45,464 bases of DNA from Shewanella sairae (GCF_023283535.1 NZ_JAKILT010000043.1:1-45464), one strand, 5' to 3'; positions 8,886 through 17,428 are shown, counted from the first letter of the stretch. Notes: a model not told the origin generated them from the letters alone. Made by a program: numbers and translations.

Positions 8886-10208
8886 TTGGTTAATCGCGCC
8901 TCAACATCTGTTAAGCAGCATCAGCCACCAAATTCATTTGTGATTGAACTTATAGATAGCATTGAAAAGGTGCCAGCTAAGGTTTGGGATAAGTTAATGC
9001 ATGATGATAATCCCTTTAATAAACATGCTTATTTAGCGGCTTTAGAGTTGAGTGGTTGCGTGTCTGTGCAGGCGGGCTGGACTCCGCTGCACCTTGTTGT
9101 CAGCAAGAGCGCGGATAAAGAGGGCGGCTTAACTCAATCAAGCAATTTAACTATACAAAGTGATTTAGAAAGCTCAAGCAATCTAAACAGCGCTAGCAAG
9201 AACGAAAAGAATAACCAATGCGGGGAGGCTGGTCATATCATCGCTGTGATGCCGCTTTACATTAAGGCGCACTCTTATGGCGAATACATTTTTGATTGGG
9301 CATGGGCTGATGCTTATCAACGCCATCAGCTGCCTTATTATCCGAAACTGGTTTCCGCTATTCCATTCACCCCCGTTACGGGCATGCGCCTAGGGCTCGA
9401 TAAAGGCCTAAATCATCAACAACAGAGTGAGGTTTGGCAGGTGATTAGCAACACGCTTAATACTTGCTTAAGCGAATATGGCTTCTCTGGTTGGCATTGT
9501 TTGTTTTTACCAAAGCAGCAGTTTGATTGCTTGTCCAAGCAACGCTGCTTACAACGGGTGACCACTCAGTTTCATTGGTTTAATCAAGGTTTCATTGACT
9601 TTGAGCAGTTTTTAGCGGCGTTAACATCGAGAAAGCGTAAAGACATAAAAAAAGAAAGAGCAAAAGTGGGTCAGGCGGGGTTGAGTTTTGATTTTATCGA
9701 AGGCTCGCAAATTACTCGGCAATTATGGCAGCACTTTTACGCATGTTATCGACAGACTTATGCTAAACGCTCGGGCCATAGCGGTTATTTAACCTTAGAT
9801 TTTTTTCAACGACTCGGCGCAGCAATGGCCGAGTCAGTGGTGCTATTACGAGTTAAAAATAGCGCTGGCGAAGCTATAGCTGCTGCGCTTTATTTTAAAT
9901 CAGCGACACATTTATATGGCCGGTATTGGGGGGCATTGACTGAGGTTGATGGTTTACATTTTGAAGCCTGTTACTACCAAGGTATCGAATACTGCATTGC
10001 CAATAACTTACAGGTATTTGATGCTGGCGCCCAAGGCGAGCATAAAGTTCCGCGGGGCTTTGAGCCGATAGAAACATTTTCTAATCATGAAATTGCTCAT
10101 AGTGAGTTTAGACAAGCAATTGAAAGCTTTACTCTGCAGGAAGCAGAGAATATGCAGATTTACATGCAGCAGTTAACATTGAAGTTACCCTACAAAAACA
10201 GAGCCTAA
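8886..10208 (+). CDS. GNAT/FemAB-like protein of the COG3146 (DUF482) family
   Basis: A 440-residue cytoplasmic protein of a widespread proteobacterial family predicted to be an acyl- or aminoacyl-transferase of the GNAT fold; the substrate is not known to me. Family hallmarks are visible: GW.P.HLV, PLYIKAHSYGEYIFDWAWADAY, YYPKLVSAIPFTPVTG, RKDIKKER, and the C-terminal GAQGEHKVPRGF. The start is TTG, chosen because AGGGAGA stands seven bases upstream and no ATG competes. An extra Ser/Asn-rich segment (about residues 79-112) interrupts the N-terminal half and looks like a disordered insertion. The TAA stop lies in the loop of its own terminator. Confidence 0.85.
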   Translation: MVNRASTSVKQHQPPNSFVIELIDSIEKVPAKVWDKLMHDDNPFNKHAYLAALELSGCVSVQAGWTPLHLVVSKSADKEGGLTQSSNLTIQSDLESSSNLNSASKNEKNNQCGEAGHIIAVMPLYIKAHSYGEYIFDWAWADAYQRHQLPYYPKLVSAIPFTPVTGMRLGLDKGLNHQQQSEVWQVISNTLNTCLSEYGFSGWHCLFLPKQQFDCLSKQRCLQRVTTQFHWFNQGFIDFEQFLAALTSRKRKDIKKERAKVGQAGLSFDFIEGSQITRQLWQHFYACYRQTYAKRSGHSGYLTLDFFQRLGAAMAESVVLLRVKNSAGEAIAAALYFKSATHLYGRYWGALTEVDGLHFEACYYQGIEYCIANNLQVFDAGAQGEHKVPRGFEPIETFSNHEIAHSEFRQAIESFTLQEAENMQIYMQQLTLKLPYKNRA

Positions 10209-10226
10209 TGGCTCTGCTTTTTTATT
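10199..10226 (+). terminator. Terminator overlapping the GNAT-gene stop codon
   Basis: Stem CAGAGCC / GGCTCTG with loop TAAT followed by CTTTTTT. The gene's stop codon TAA (10206-10208) is in the loop. Confidence 0.85.
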
Positions 10227-10234
10227 CAATGGTA

Positions 10235-10621
10235 TTAATAGGCTTGCGCCTTTGTCCCAAGTTGGCGTTGAATTGACGCCGATAACTTGTAAACCCATTT
10301 ATTATAGTTTCGGTGAATATTGCCATCGTTATAATCTAGATTGGTGCTGTCGACATAGTTGATATTGTAAAAGTTATCGTCAAAAGTAATACGCACATGG
10401 GCTTTGTGAGACCGCACAGTGATGTAAGCATCAATGCTGTTACCTTCAGCTTTAATCGGCACCCATCCTTTGGCTTTACAGCCTTGAATAATCGCTTGCT
10501 CTATGGATTGAGCACTATCAGTGGCAATAGGCTCATTATTCAAATTGACTAGTGGCGTTGATGTACATGCTGACAGGGCTAAACTGCCTAGCAAAAGCAG
10601 TAGTATTTTTATCGACTTCAT
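10235..10621 (-). CDS. Small predicted outer-membrane lipoprotein, unknown function
   Basis: 128 residues starting MKSIKILLLLLGSLALSACTS: a clear lipoprotein signal with LSAC lipobox (C19). The mature part has one possible domain with GCKAKGW, a later beta-rich stretch (ITVRSHKAHVRITFDDNFYNINY) and the ending NYNKWVYKLSASIQRQL, which resembles small conserved Shewanella/Vibrio lipoproteins, but I cannot name the family. The ATG at 10621 is preferred over the GTG at 10630 because AAGAAGG is eight bases upstream of the ATG and abuts the GTG. Confidence 0.8.
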   Translation of the reverse strand: MKSIKILLLLLGSLALSACTSTPLVNLNNEPIATDSAQSIEQAIIQGCKAKGWVPIKAEGNSIDAYITVRSHKAHVRITFDDNFYNINYVDSTNLDYNDGNIHRNYNKWVYKLSASIQRQLGTKAQAY

Positions 10622-10662
10622 TTGATGCACCTTCTTGGGTAACGATTAAAATTTGTTAGCTG

Positions 10663-11283
10663 TTAGCCTAATGCCAACCAAAAACCGACTGCAATCATCA
10701 AGCTGCCTGCAATGCGATTCATCCATTTGACGTTATCACCGCGGCTTAAAAATATACGTAAGCTTTTTCCACCAGCAGCGTATGCCATCATGCTAATTAG
10801 TTCAGTAAATAAAATGATGCTGACTAGCGCCATCAGTTGCGGCGCCACTTCGCGCTCAACATTAATAAATGGTGGCAGTAAAGACACCATAAATGCCCAG
10901 CCTTTAGGGTTAGCAATCGCAGTCACAAAGCCTTGGGTGATTAGCTCAAGGTTACCGACACTCGTCGTTTGTTGACCCTCTACAATCGCCATTTTGCCTC
11001 TTGAACGCCACATGTTAACGCCAATATAGACAAGGTAGAGTCCGCCAACCCACTTTAGAATGGAGAATAGGTCAGGGTAGTTGAGCATGATGCTTGCGAC
11101 ACCCATGACAGCGGCAACGGCTACTAAGGCCACGCCAACGAGTTCACCTAGCATCATCCACATTGTGCGGCGAAAACCGATACTCATGCCTAATGTCATT
11201 GCAAGTGTCATACACATACCTGGCGTGATGGAAACAAAAAAGAACGTCGGTAAAAACACCGCTAATAGGGCTAAATCTGGCAT
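10663..11283 (-). CDS. LysE/RhtB-family amino-acid exporter
   Basis: A 206-residue inner-membrane protein with about six hydrophobic helices and the family opening FFFVSITPGMCMTLAMTLG, then GGLYLVYIGVNMWR and the TAIANPKGWAFMVSLLPPF segment. LysE/RhtB proteins export amino acids such as lysine, threonine or homoserine lactone; the substrate here is not determinable. It is transcribed away from hppD and isolated by the terminator at 11374-11399. Confidence 0.88.
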   Translation of the reverse strand: MPDLALLAVFLPTFFFVSITPGMCMTLAMTLGMSIGFRRTMWMMLGELVGVALVAVAAVMGVASIMLNYPDLFSILKWVGGLYLVYIGVNMWRSRGKMAIVEGQQTTSVGNLELITQGFVTAIANPKGWAFMVSLLPPFINVEREVAPQLMALVSIILFTELISMMAYAAGGKSLRIFLSRGDNVKWMNRIAGSLMIAVGFWLALG

Positions 11284-11373
11284 AGTTAATTAAATCGAGG
11301 TCTATGAAGCTAATAATTGAAAAGACGCACAGTGTAGAGAATTACTTGGCTTTAGGGTAGAGCCCCAGAACAT

Positions 11374-11399
11374 AAAAACCAGCCTATAGGCTGGTTTTT
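11374..11399 (-). terminator. Bidirectional terminator downstream of hppD
   Basis: Stem AAAAACCAGCC / GGCTGGTTTTT with loop TATA. It has U-runs on both strands; on the minus strand it ends the hmgA-hppD transcript 47 bases after the hppD stop. Confidence 0.85.
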
Positions 11400-11445
11400 A
11401 GTAAACATGACATCAATTCAATCGGTGTTTTACTTTAGCGGTAGA

Positions 11446-12486
11446 TTAAAGTACACCACGGCGCTGTTGATCGCGCTCAATTGATTCAAATAATGCGGTA
11501 AAGTTACCCTCACCAAAACCTAAATTATTCTTGCGTTGAATGATCTCAATGAATATTGGACCAAATAGGTTTTTAGTGAAAATTTGCAGTAAGTAGCCGT
11601 CTTCATCACCATCAACCAAAATTTGGTGATGTTTAATGCGCTCACGATCTTCAGTCACTTGCGGCAGTTTTTCAAAGATGGTGTCGTAATATTCAGGGAT
11701 AATATCCAATGTCTGAATAGATGAGCCTTCCATCGCATCAAGCGAGCCAACAATATCGCGGCTTCTGAACGCTAAATGCTGTACTCCAGGGCCGTCGTAT
11801 TCACGTAAATATTCATCAATTTGGTTTTTATCGTTACCTTTACCTTCGTTGATTGGAATACAGAAACTGCCATCTGGCGAGCGCAGTGCATAAGAGATAA
11901 GGGCTGTTTGTGAGCCTTTAATGTCAAAGTAACGCACTTCAGTAAAGCCAAAGATATCTTTATAAAAGTTTGACCAAAACTCCATGGTGCCCTTGTAGAC
12001 ATTATTGGTTAGGTGGTCGACTTCCATAAAGCCTTTTTCTTGAGTGATGATTTGTTCATCTAAGTCTTCGAAATCTTTAGCATAAATGTTGTCGTTGTCG
12101 CCAAAAGTGTCGATAAAGTAAATAAGGCTGTCGCCAATACCGTAAATCGCTGGGTATGGCATATCTTTAGCAGCATCGTCTGCTGGCTTTGCACCGCGCG
12201 CAATCGCACCTTCATAAGCAAACTGTGCATCTTCTACACGCCAACCCATTGAGCAAATTGCAGGGCCATGGCTTTTTGCAAACTCAGAAGAGAAACCTTT
12301 ACGCTCAGTATTTAATAGAAAATTAATATCATTTTGCTTGTAGTACAAAATCTCTTTTGATTTTGACTTCTTCAGCAATGAAAAACCGAAATCAATAAAG
12401 ACCTGATGCATGTAATCTTGTTCAGGCGTTGCAAACTCAGTAAATTCGATACCAAGTAGGCCTAGTGGGTTTTGTTCGCTTGCCAT
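11446..12486 (-). CDS. hppD: 4-hydroxyphenylpyruvate dioxygenase
   Basis: A 346-residue iron enzyme converting 4-hydroxyphenylpyruvate to homogentisate, the second step of tyrosine catabolism. It has two vicinal-oxygen-chelate halves; iron-ligand motifs visible are EVDHLTNNV (His), GVQHLAFRS (His) and PIFIEIIQRKN (Glu), the last followed by the conserved GFGEGNF..LF..IE. I start at the ATG at 12486, which has GAGGA seven bases upstream, rather than the TTG at 12504. It follows hmgA by 82 bases on the same strand, so the two are probably cotranscribed. High activity without enough HmgA would make pyomelanin. Confidence 0.96.
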   Translation of the reverse strand: MASEQNPLGLLGIEFTEFATPEQDYMHQVFIDFGFSLLKKSKSKEILYYKQNDINFLLNTERKGFSSEFAKSHGPAICSMGWRVEDAQFAYEGAIARGAKPADDAAKDMPYPAIYGIGDSLIYFIDTFGDNDNIYAKDFEDLDEQIITQEKGFMEVDHLTNNVYKGTMEFWSNFYKDIFGFTEVRYFDIKGSQTALISYALRSPDGSFCIPINEGKGNDKNQIDEYLREYDGPGVQHLAFRSRDIVGSLDAMEGSSIQTLDIIPEYYDTIFEKLPQVTEDRERIKHHQILVDGDEDGYLLQIFTKNLFGPIFIEIIQRKNNLGFGEGNFTALFESIERDQQRRGVL

Positions 12487-12568
12487 TCTAATGTCCTCTG
12501 TCAATTTGTTACTACAGACCAGCCATTCTATTGATGGCCTATTTTCTTAAACTAAACTGCGCGTGGCA

Positions 12569-13729
12569 CTAGTTTTCAATCCAAGAACGGTTGTAGTCGT
12601 TGCTCATGCATTGCTTTACATGTTCGGTTAGCTTTAGTGGGGCGAATGTATCGACCATCACTGCATATTCATAAGTTTCTGTTTTACCAATTGAGGCTTC
12701 AGTTCGACCTGGTTGCGGCCCGTGGGGAACGCCTTTTTGGTGAAGCGTCATATAGCCAGCTTCAATACCAGTACGACTCATAAAGTCACCATCGACGTAA
12801 TAAAGCACTTCGTCACTGTCGATGTTGTTATGGTAGTAGGGCGCAGGTATCGATTGTGGATGGAAGTCATATGGGCGCGGCACAAAGTTACACACGACAA
12901 AGTTGTGGGCGCTAAAGACGATATGATCCGACGGTGGCAGGTGGATTTTGCCGACTTTTGGTGCATATTCTTGAATGTTAAATGCCCAAGGGTAAACACA
13001 GCCGTCCCAGCCAACGAGATCAAATGGATGCCACTCTAATGTGGTGAGCTGATATTTATCACCAAACTTACTTACAAGAGGAAACTCGCCTTGCTCGACA
13101 ATCGCGTCTTGCAGTATTGGCGTGCGGATATCACGTTCGCAATAGGGGGCAGACTCTAGCATTTGACCGTATTCGTTTCTAAAGTGCTTAGGTACCTCGA
13201 CCATACTTGCTGATTCAATGACAAACAGGCGTACGTTGCTGTAATCATCAAACTTAAGCTGATAAGTGGTACCACGAGGGACGATAAGGTAGTCCCACTT
13301 TTTAACAGCTAACGCGCCATATTCGCTATAGAGTGTGCCTTCGCCTTCATGAATAAACACGATTTCATCTGCATAGGCATTACGATAAAACTCTGCGGTG
13401 TCTTCCGTTACCTTAGCGGTATACATAGCCACATCATTATTAAAGAAGATTTTATTGCGGCTATTGAAGAAGTTGCCGTTGCAATCGGCTTGCTTGGTAT
13501 CGAGCTTATAATTTTGAACCAAAGAGTCCTGCCAATCTTCACCGTGGGACAAGTTATAGCGACTGACCTCTAATGCTTTGGTCGGCATATTATGATGGTA
13601 CTTGTTCGAGTAAATATTGGAAAAACCGTGAGTTGAAAACAACTCTTCACGATAAAGCTCACCATTGTCTTTTTTGAATGTGATATGACGCTTAGTCGGA
13701 ATACTTCCTTGCTTCACATAAAATGGCAT
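12569..13729 (-). CDS. hmgA: Homogentisate 1,2-dioxygenase
   Basis: A 386-residue cupin-type iron dioxygenase that opens the homogentisate ring to maleylacetoacetate. Visible signatures: FIHEGEGTLYSEYG, the PRGTTYQLKF cupin strand, VCNFVPRPYDFHPQSIPAPYYHNN, and GYMTLHQKGVPHGPQPGR near the C-terminus with the predicted iron-binding His/Glu residues. AAAGGAAA precedes the ATG. It is the first gene of the hmgA-hppD unit. The isomerase and hydrolase for the next steps are not nearby, so they must be encoded elsewhere if the pathway is complete. Confidence 0.95.
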   Translation of the reverse strand: MPFYVKQGSIPTKRHITFKKDNGELYREELFSTHGFSNIYSNKYHHNMPTKALEVSRYNLSHGEDWQDSLVQNYKLDTKQADCNGNFFNSRNKIFFNNDVAMYTAKVTEDTAEFYRNAYADEIVFIHEGEGTLYSEYGALAVKKWDYLIVPRGTTYQLKFDDYSNVRLFVIESASMVEVPKHFRNEYGQMLESAPYCERDIRTPILQDAIVEQGEFPLVSKFGDKYQLTTLEWHPFDLVGWDGCVYPWAFNIQEYAPKVGKIHLPPSDHIVFSAHNFVVCNFVPRPYDFHPQSIPAPYYHNNIDSDEVLYYVDGDFMSRTGIEAGYMTLHQKGVPHGPQPGRTEASIGKTETYEYAVMVDTFAPLKLTEHVKQCMSNDYNRSWIEN

Positions 13730-13906
13730 ATTGGTTTTCCTTTGGTGTACTAACTACTTATTTAGCATTTAGACCAATGCTGTTTTTAGTTTTAATGTGA
13801 TCTACCTCCAATTTAGTTGCTTAGATAAACAAAAAAAAGAATAATAATACGCTTGTCTCTATCTAAATTTTAGATGGTAATGTGAGGTTTACGTAAGGAA
13901 AGCCAA
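13730..13906. promoter_or_regulatory. hmgA / LysR divergent control region
   Basis: The region between the divergent hmgA and LysR genes contains a perfect 15-base palindrome ATCTAAA-T-TTTAGAT at 13861-13875, which fits the LysR-type T-N11-A pattern exactly. A looser ATCTA...TTAGAT pair occurs about 60 bases away towards hmgA (about 13800-13826). The arrangement is what a LysR regulator controlling itself and hmgA-hppD would need. Binding is inferred. Confidence 0.6.
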
Positions 13907-14815
13907 ATGCGAATTGATGTCGATGCGTTTAAAGTGTTGCAAGTATTAGTCGAAGAGGGCAGTTTTGCTAAGGCTGCAGAGCGTTTACACAAGGCACAAT
14001 CTGCTGTGAGCTACCAGGTAAAAAAGCTGGAGCAACACCTAGGCGTAAACCTTTTTTGTCGCGATCAGTATCGAGCAGAGTTAACCCCTGAGGGTAAAGT
14101 TATTTTGGCGGAAGGCCAAAGGTTGTTGCAATACCTTGCCAATATAGAACATTTAGCCAGTAAGTTTAGCGAAGGCTGGGAGCCAAAGTTAGAGCTGGTG
14201 ATTGATGATGCTTTGCCAATGAAGCCCATTATGCGTGCATTGAAGCGTCTTACAGAGTTACAAATACCCACCAAAGTCCAACTTAACATGGAGTTTTTGG
14301 GCGGGGTTCAAGAAAGGTTTGAACGGGACAGCGCAGATTTAATGTTGGTAAAAGATTACCGCACCGGTCCCAGTTATCGCCCCCAAGCACTACCCGAAAT
14401 TACCAGTGTATTAGTGGTTGCCGCAGATCATCCTTTAGCGACAGAGAAACAATTGAGCCTATTTGAGTTACAGCGTTATGTAGAATTAACGATTGAAGAC
14501 TCATCCATAAACAAGCATTACCGCGATGAAATGCAGTTTGGTGGCGATAAAGTCTTTTATCTATCGGGCTTCGTGATGAAAAAAAATGCCCTGCTCATGG
14601 GGTTGGGTTTTGGTTGGATGCCTGATTTTTTAATCGAATCAGAGTTAGAAAGTGGTGAATTAGTTGAAGTAGATTTTATGGGGGGCAACCGTTATAGCTT
14701 TACCCCACAGCTTGTGTCTACTATGGAAAGGCCGCTTGGCCGTGCTGGGCGCTTGTTTACAGATCTTATTATGGAAGAGTTTAACGCAGAATTGAAGTCA
14801 TCAGTAAGCAGCTAA
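13907..14815 (+). CDS. LysR-family transcriptional regulator (probable regulator of hmgA-hppD)
   Basis: A 302-residue DNA-binding regulator. The N-terminal winged helix-turn-helix (FKVLQVLVEEGSFAKAAERL, then AQSAVSYQVKKLEQHLGV) is typical, followed by a substrate-binding-type effector domain to the C-terminus. AAGGAAA lies eight bases before the ATG. It is divergent from hmgA across 177 bases containing a T-N11-A palindrome, so tyrosine-catabolism control is the natural hypothesis; the effector is unknown. Confidence 0.9.
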   Translation: MRIDVDAFKVLQVLVEEGSFAKAAERLHKAQSAVSYQVKKLEQHLGVNLFCRDQYRAELTPEGKVILAEGQRLLQYLANIEHLASKFSEGWEPKLELVIDDALPMKPIMRALKRLTELQIPTKVQLNMEFLGGVQERFERDSADLMLVKDYRTGPSYRPQALPEITSVLVVAADHPLATEKQLSLFELQRYVELTIEDSSINKHYRDEMQFGGDKVFYLSGFVMKKNALLMGLGFGWMPDFLIESELESGELVEVDFMGGNRYSFTPQLVSTMERPLGRAGRLFTDLIMEEFNAELKSSVSS

Positions 14816-14841
14816 GCCCGCGCTATATAGAGTGTTGTAAG

Positions 14842-15057
14842 CTAATTACCCTTAACTAATATATCGATAATCTCTCTGGTTATGCTATTGATTTTAATTG
14901 GCGTGTGGTCAATATCGATTACGATGTTGCCATTAGCATCAATTGGAGAGTTAATTTTTCCTCTAGAGAAAAGCTCATCAGTTAACCTATCTCCACGTCG
15001 TAACTTTTTTTGCCAGCCAGGTGGTAAAGGCTCACCTCGAGCAGCTTTCTTTTGTTT
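14842..15057 (-). pseudogene. C-terminal remnant of a small basic protein (LPPGWQKK type)
   Basis: On the minus strand an open frame without a start codon reads ...KKAARGEPLPPGWQKKL..., then DGNG-like and hydrophobic strands, ending TREIIDILVKGN and TAG. The order (RG-x-PLPPGWQKKL, short beta strands, TREIIDIL at the end) resembles C-termini of small secreted basic proteins in Shewanella and related bacteria. A TGA at 15058-15060 closes the frame upstream and I could not find the missing N-terminus. It is probably a gene truncated by the rearranged DNA at 15.06-15.3 kb. The parent family is not securely identified. Confidence 0.5.
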
Positions 15058-15143
15058 TCAAAACTGAATAGCAGAAAGCTTGATGTTAAGTCCATTTTCA
15101 AAACTTGCTGTCTTGACCAAATTGCATTGCTTACAGTCGCATA

Positions 15144-15300
15144 TTGCAAAGCGAGTATAAAAAGTTCGAAAACTTAACGCTCGCTTTGCAAGCTCTAAGG
15201 TCGCGCCTTAAGCTAGGTATCAAAAAGCACACCATGAGTTTTTGATTTTAAATCCCATATTGTTAACAGCTTACAGCATACTAAAGGCGTTAAGTTTTCG
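15144..15300. repeat. Nested inverted repeats, possible mobile-element scar or attC-like site
   Basis: Two perfect inverted repeats overlap here: a 12-bp pair (15144-15155 with 15180-15191) and a 14-bp pair (15167-15180 with 15287-15300). The outer ends of the second pair contain ACTTAAC and GTTAAGT, which fit the RYYYAAC...GTTRRRY ends of integron attC sites, 124 bases apart end to end. No integrase gene is in the window and inner pairing is only partial, so a MITE-like element is an equal alternative. The rest of the 14816-15431 gap shows no complete gene. Confidence 0.4.
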
Positions 15301-15431
15301 TTCAGTTGGCGTGCCTTAGAATGACTTCATCAAAACTTGGTACAGCTTATGCTTTACCTATAACGAATAGTAGAACAAGCAAGGCTCGCAGGAGCAAGGT
15401 TGATCAATGCCATGCTAGTTGGAGGTTTAAG

Positions 15432-15791
15432 ATGAATAATATGGACTTACAAAACTTTACTGCAAGGTTATATACGCAATATATTAATGACTTAAAGCTA
15501 ACTAGTCGCTTTGTGTCCGATACACGTTTGCATGAGCTTTTTGCTGATTTAGATGCTGCTGGCGTACTGCTAGCTGACTTTAATTGGGATGAGTGGTATC
15601 AAAACAGCCATATGGTCGACCGCCCTGAGTATATCGGTGATGCTTCGTTTTATGAGTGCCAGTTATTATTAACTGCAATGGCACGCATCGATCGTTTTAG
15701 CCCTGGCGTGTTGAGTAATATGCGTCGCCAAGGTGTGTTACTGGCTATTATTGAGCGGTTTCAAACCTTGTATTATCAAAAAGCGATGTGA
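15432..15791 (+). CDS. DUF6508-family protein
   Basis: A 119-residue soluble protein. The pattern FNWDEWYQ, then a helical segment CQLLLTAMARIDRFSPGVLSNMRRQGVLLAIIERF is what I know from DUF6508 proteins, which have no established function. The reading frame is open from 15306, but the ATG at 15432 has a full GGAGG six bases upstream and the earlier residues look like translated intergenic DNA, so I use 15432. It stands alone between the repeat scar and a terminator. Confidence 0.75.
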   Translation: MNNMDLQNFTARLYTQYINDLKLTSRFVSDTRLHELFADLDAAGVLLADFNWDEWYQNSHMVDRPEYIGDASFYECQLLLTAMARIDRFSPGVLSNMRRQGVLLAIIERFQTLYYQKAM

Positions 15792-15892
15792 TTTAGCTAG
15801 CGTAGACGACTGATAAGCACTTCGGCTATTGCTTAATTATCTTTGTCTGAATGTTAACTCACCTTGTTATGTGACGTATTTTCCCAAATACA

Positions 15893-15919
15893 AAAAGAGC
15901 CGCTGAGTGCGGCTCTTTT
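15893..15919. terminator. Bidirectional terminator, DUF6508 gene / ccpA
   Basis: Stem AAAAGAGCCGC / GCGGCTCTTTT with loop TGAGT serves the convergent DUF6508 and cytochrome c peroxidase genes. Confidence 0.85.
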
Positions 15920-15949
15920 GATCTTATTACTTACACTAACCGCATAAAC

Positions 15950-16942
15950 CTAGTCAGCAAAAGGAACTGGTCGTGGTGTGTTCTTATTCGATGGCGGTAA
16001 GATTGGCAAAACAATTTGCGGCTGATCACCGGTTAATGAGTTTAAGAAAGCAACCATCTCTTTAACTTCTTTATCTGATAATTTCTGTCCTAACTGAATA
16101 TCAGCCATGGTGTTAACCGCTTCTTCTAACTCCCAAACACTACCATCGTGGAAGTACGGGTAGGTGAGTTCAATGTTACGCAGCGTCGGCACTTTAAATA
16201 CAAACTTATCAGCTTCTTTGCCGGTCACGCCCTTTCTGCCTTCTGCAGGGTTATTTGTGTGGAATGGCTTAACTAGGCCCATCTTCATGTACATAGTGCC
16301 ACCCACTGCAGGGCCGTTGTGACAGCTAACACACCCTTTATCTTTAAATAGTTGATAGCCCGACTTAGCTTGTTCGCTAATAGCGTCTTTATCACCTAAT
16401 AGATATTGATCAAATGGTGAGTTAGGTGTAACTAAGGTTTTCTCAAATTCTGCAATAGCGTCAGTGATCATGTCGATATTGATTTCTTTTGAGTTATACA
16501 CGTCAGCAAAACGTGCTTGATAAGCAGGCATAGAGCGAACGGTATCGACAGCTAAATCATGAGTAAAGCCCATCTCTTTCGGGTTAGCAATAGGGCCCGC
16601 TGCTTGCTCTTTTAGATCTTTGGCTCGGCCATCCCAAAATTGTGCTAAACCGTATTCTGCATTCAGTACGGTAGGCGAGTTAATCGGCCCTTGCTGCCAG
16701 TTATGACCAATTGAAGTTGGTAAGGCATCGACGCCGCCTGTAGAAATATTGTGGCATGAGTTACATGAAATAAAACCAGATTTAGATAATCTTGGTTCAA
16801 AGAACAACATCTTACCAAGCTCAACTTTTTCAGGATTAGTGATAACCGCGGCAGGGATAACCTCGATAGGTTCATTAGCTGCATTTGCACCAGCCGATAA
16901 AATCGAAAGAAGAGCAATAGAGATGGCACTTAGCTTATTCAT
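15950..16942 (-). CDS. ccpA: Diheme cytochrome c peroxidase
   Basis: A 330-residue periplasmic enzyme that reduces hydrogen peroxide with electrons from c-type cytochromes. It has a Sec signal peptide ending near ANA (residue 21) and two heme sites, CNSCH (C60, C63, H64) and CVSCH (C204, C207, H208), as expected for the low- and high-potential hemes. FKVPTLRNIELTYPYFHDGSVWELEEAV is the usual C-terminal domain. Length matches bacterial CcpA. GAGG precedes the ATG. I searched upstream for an FNR/CRP box and saw only poor half-sites. It belongs functionally with the catalase-like peroxidase at 4.4 kb. Confidence 0.92.
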   Translation of the reverse strand: MNKLSAISIALLSILSAGANAANEPIEVIPAAVITNPEKVELGKMLFFEPRLSKSGFISCNSCHNISTGGVDALPTSIGHNWQQGPINSPTVLNAEYGLAQFWDGRAKDLKEQAAGPIANPKEMGFTHDLAVDTVRSMPAYQARFADVYNSKEINIDMITDAIAEFEKTLVTPNSPFDQYLLGDKDAISEQAKSGYQLFKDKGCVSCHNGPAVGGTMYMKMGLVKPFHTNNPAEGRKGVTGKEADKFVFKVPTLRNIELTYPYFHDGSVWELEEAVNTMADIQLGQKLSDKEVKEMVAFLNSLTGDQPQIVLPILPPSNKNTPRPVPFAD

Positions 16943-17206
16943 AATAGCCTCAATTAAACATTACAATATATAGGGTTAAATCAATAGCTGCATAATAGTA
17001 AGCTTGAGCAAAATAAGATAACGCTTTGTTTCGATTAGGACTATCGTGGATTTGGATTAATTAAATGGGAGCTGAGTCGCAGTATTTGTACCTAATACTG
17101 GGTAGGGTAGCCTAAATTGTGAGCTGGAGCTAAATTTACTACGACTAAACAGCTTAATGAGATCGAGGTTATGGCGAATTTGACAGCCTAATGGTAGCGC
17201 TATTTT

Positions 17207-17428
17207 TTACTTGAGTCGTCTTAAAAGTAGTTTTCGATCTAACCAGCGAGCTGTTTGACTTAAATGCGCCTGACTTTTCTTTAACCACTTTTTGGCCCAT
17301 GTGTACTCTAAGCTTAATATCGCAAGACCAATAGGCAGCAGTAACCAAGCCGGACCAGGAAGGACGATAAGTAGGGCGCCCATTAAAGTCAAACTGCCAC
17401 CTATGATTGTAATCAATATCTTTTTCAT
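17207..17428 (-). CDS. PGPGW-family small membrane protein
   Basis: A 73-residue protein with one or two hydrophobic helices; the centre reads LIVLPGPAWLLLPIGLAIL, the hallmark of the PGPGW (PF09656) putative transmembrane family, followed by a basic cytoplasmic tail (WAKKWLKKSQAHL...RKLLLRRLK). GGAAA precedes the ATG. Function is unknown. It is a single gene. Confidence 0.82.
   Translation of the reverse strand: MKKILITIIGGSLTLMGALLIVLPGPAWLLLPIGLAILSLEYTWAKKWLKKSQAHLSQTARWLDRKLLLRRLK

Noticed and set aside
16943..17206. FNR or CRP box upstream of ccpA
   Set aside because: Only isolated half-sites such as TTGAT and TTGAG occur; none has a partner at the right distance.
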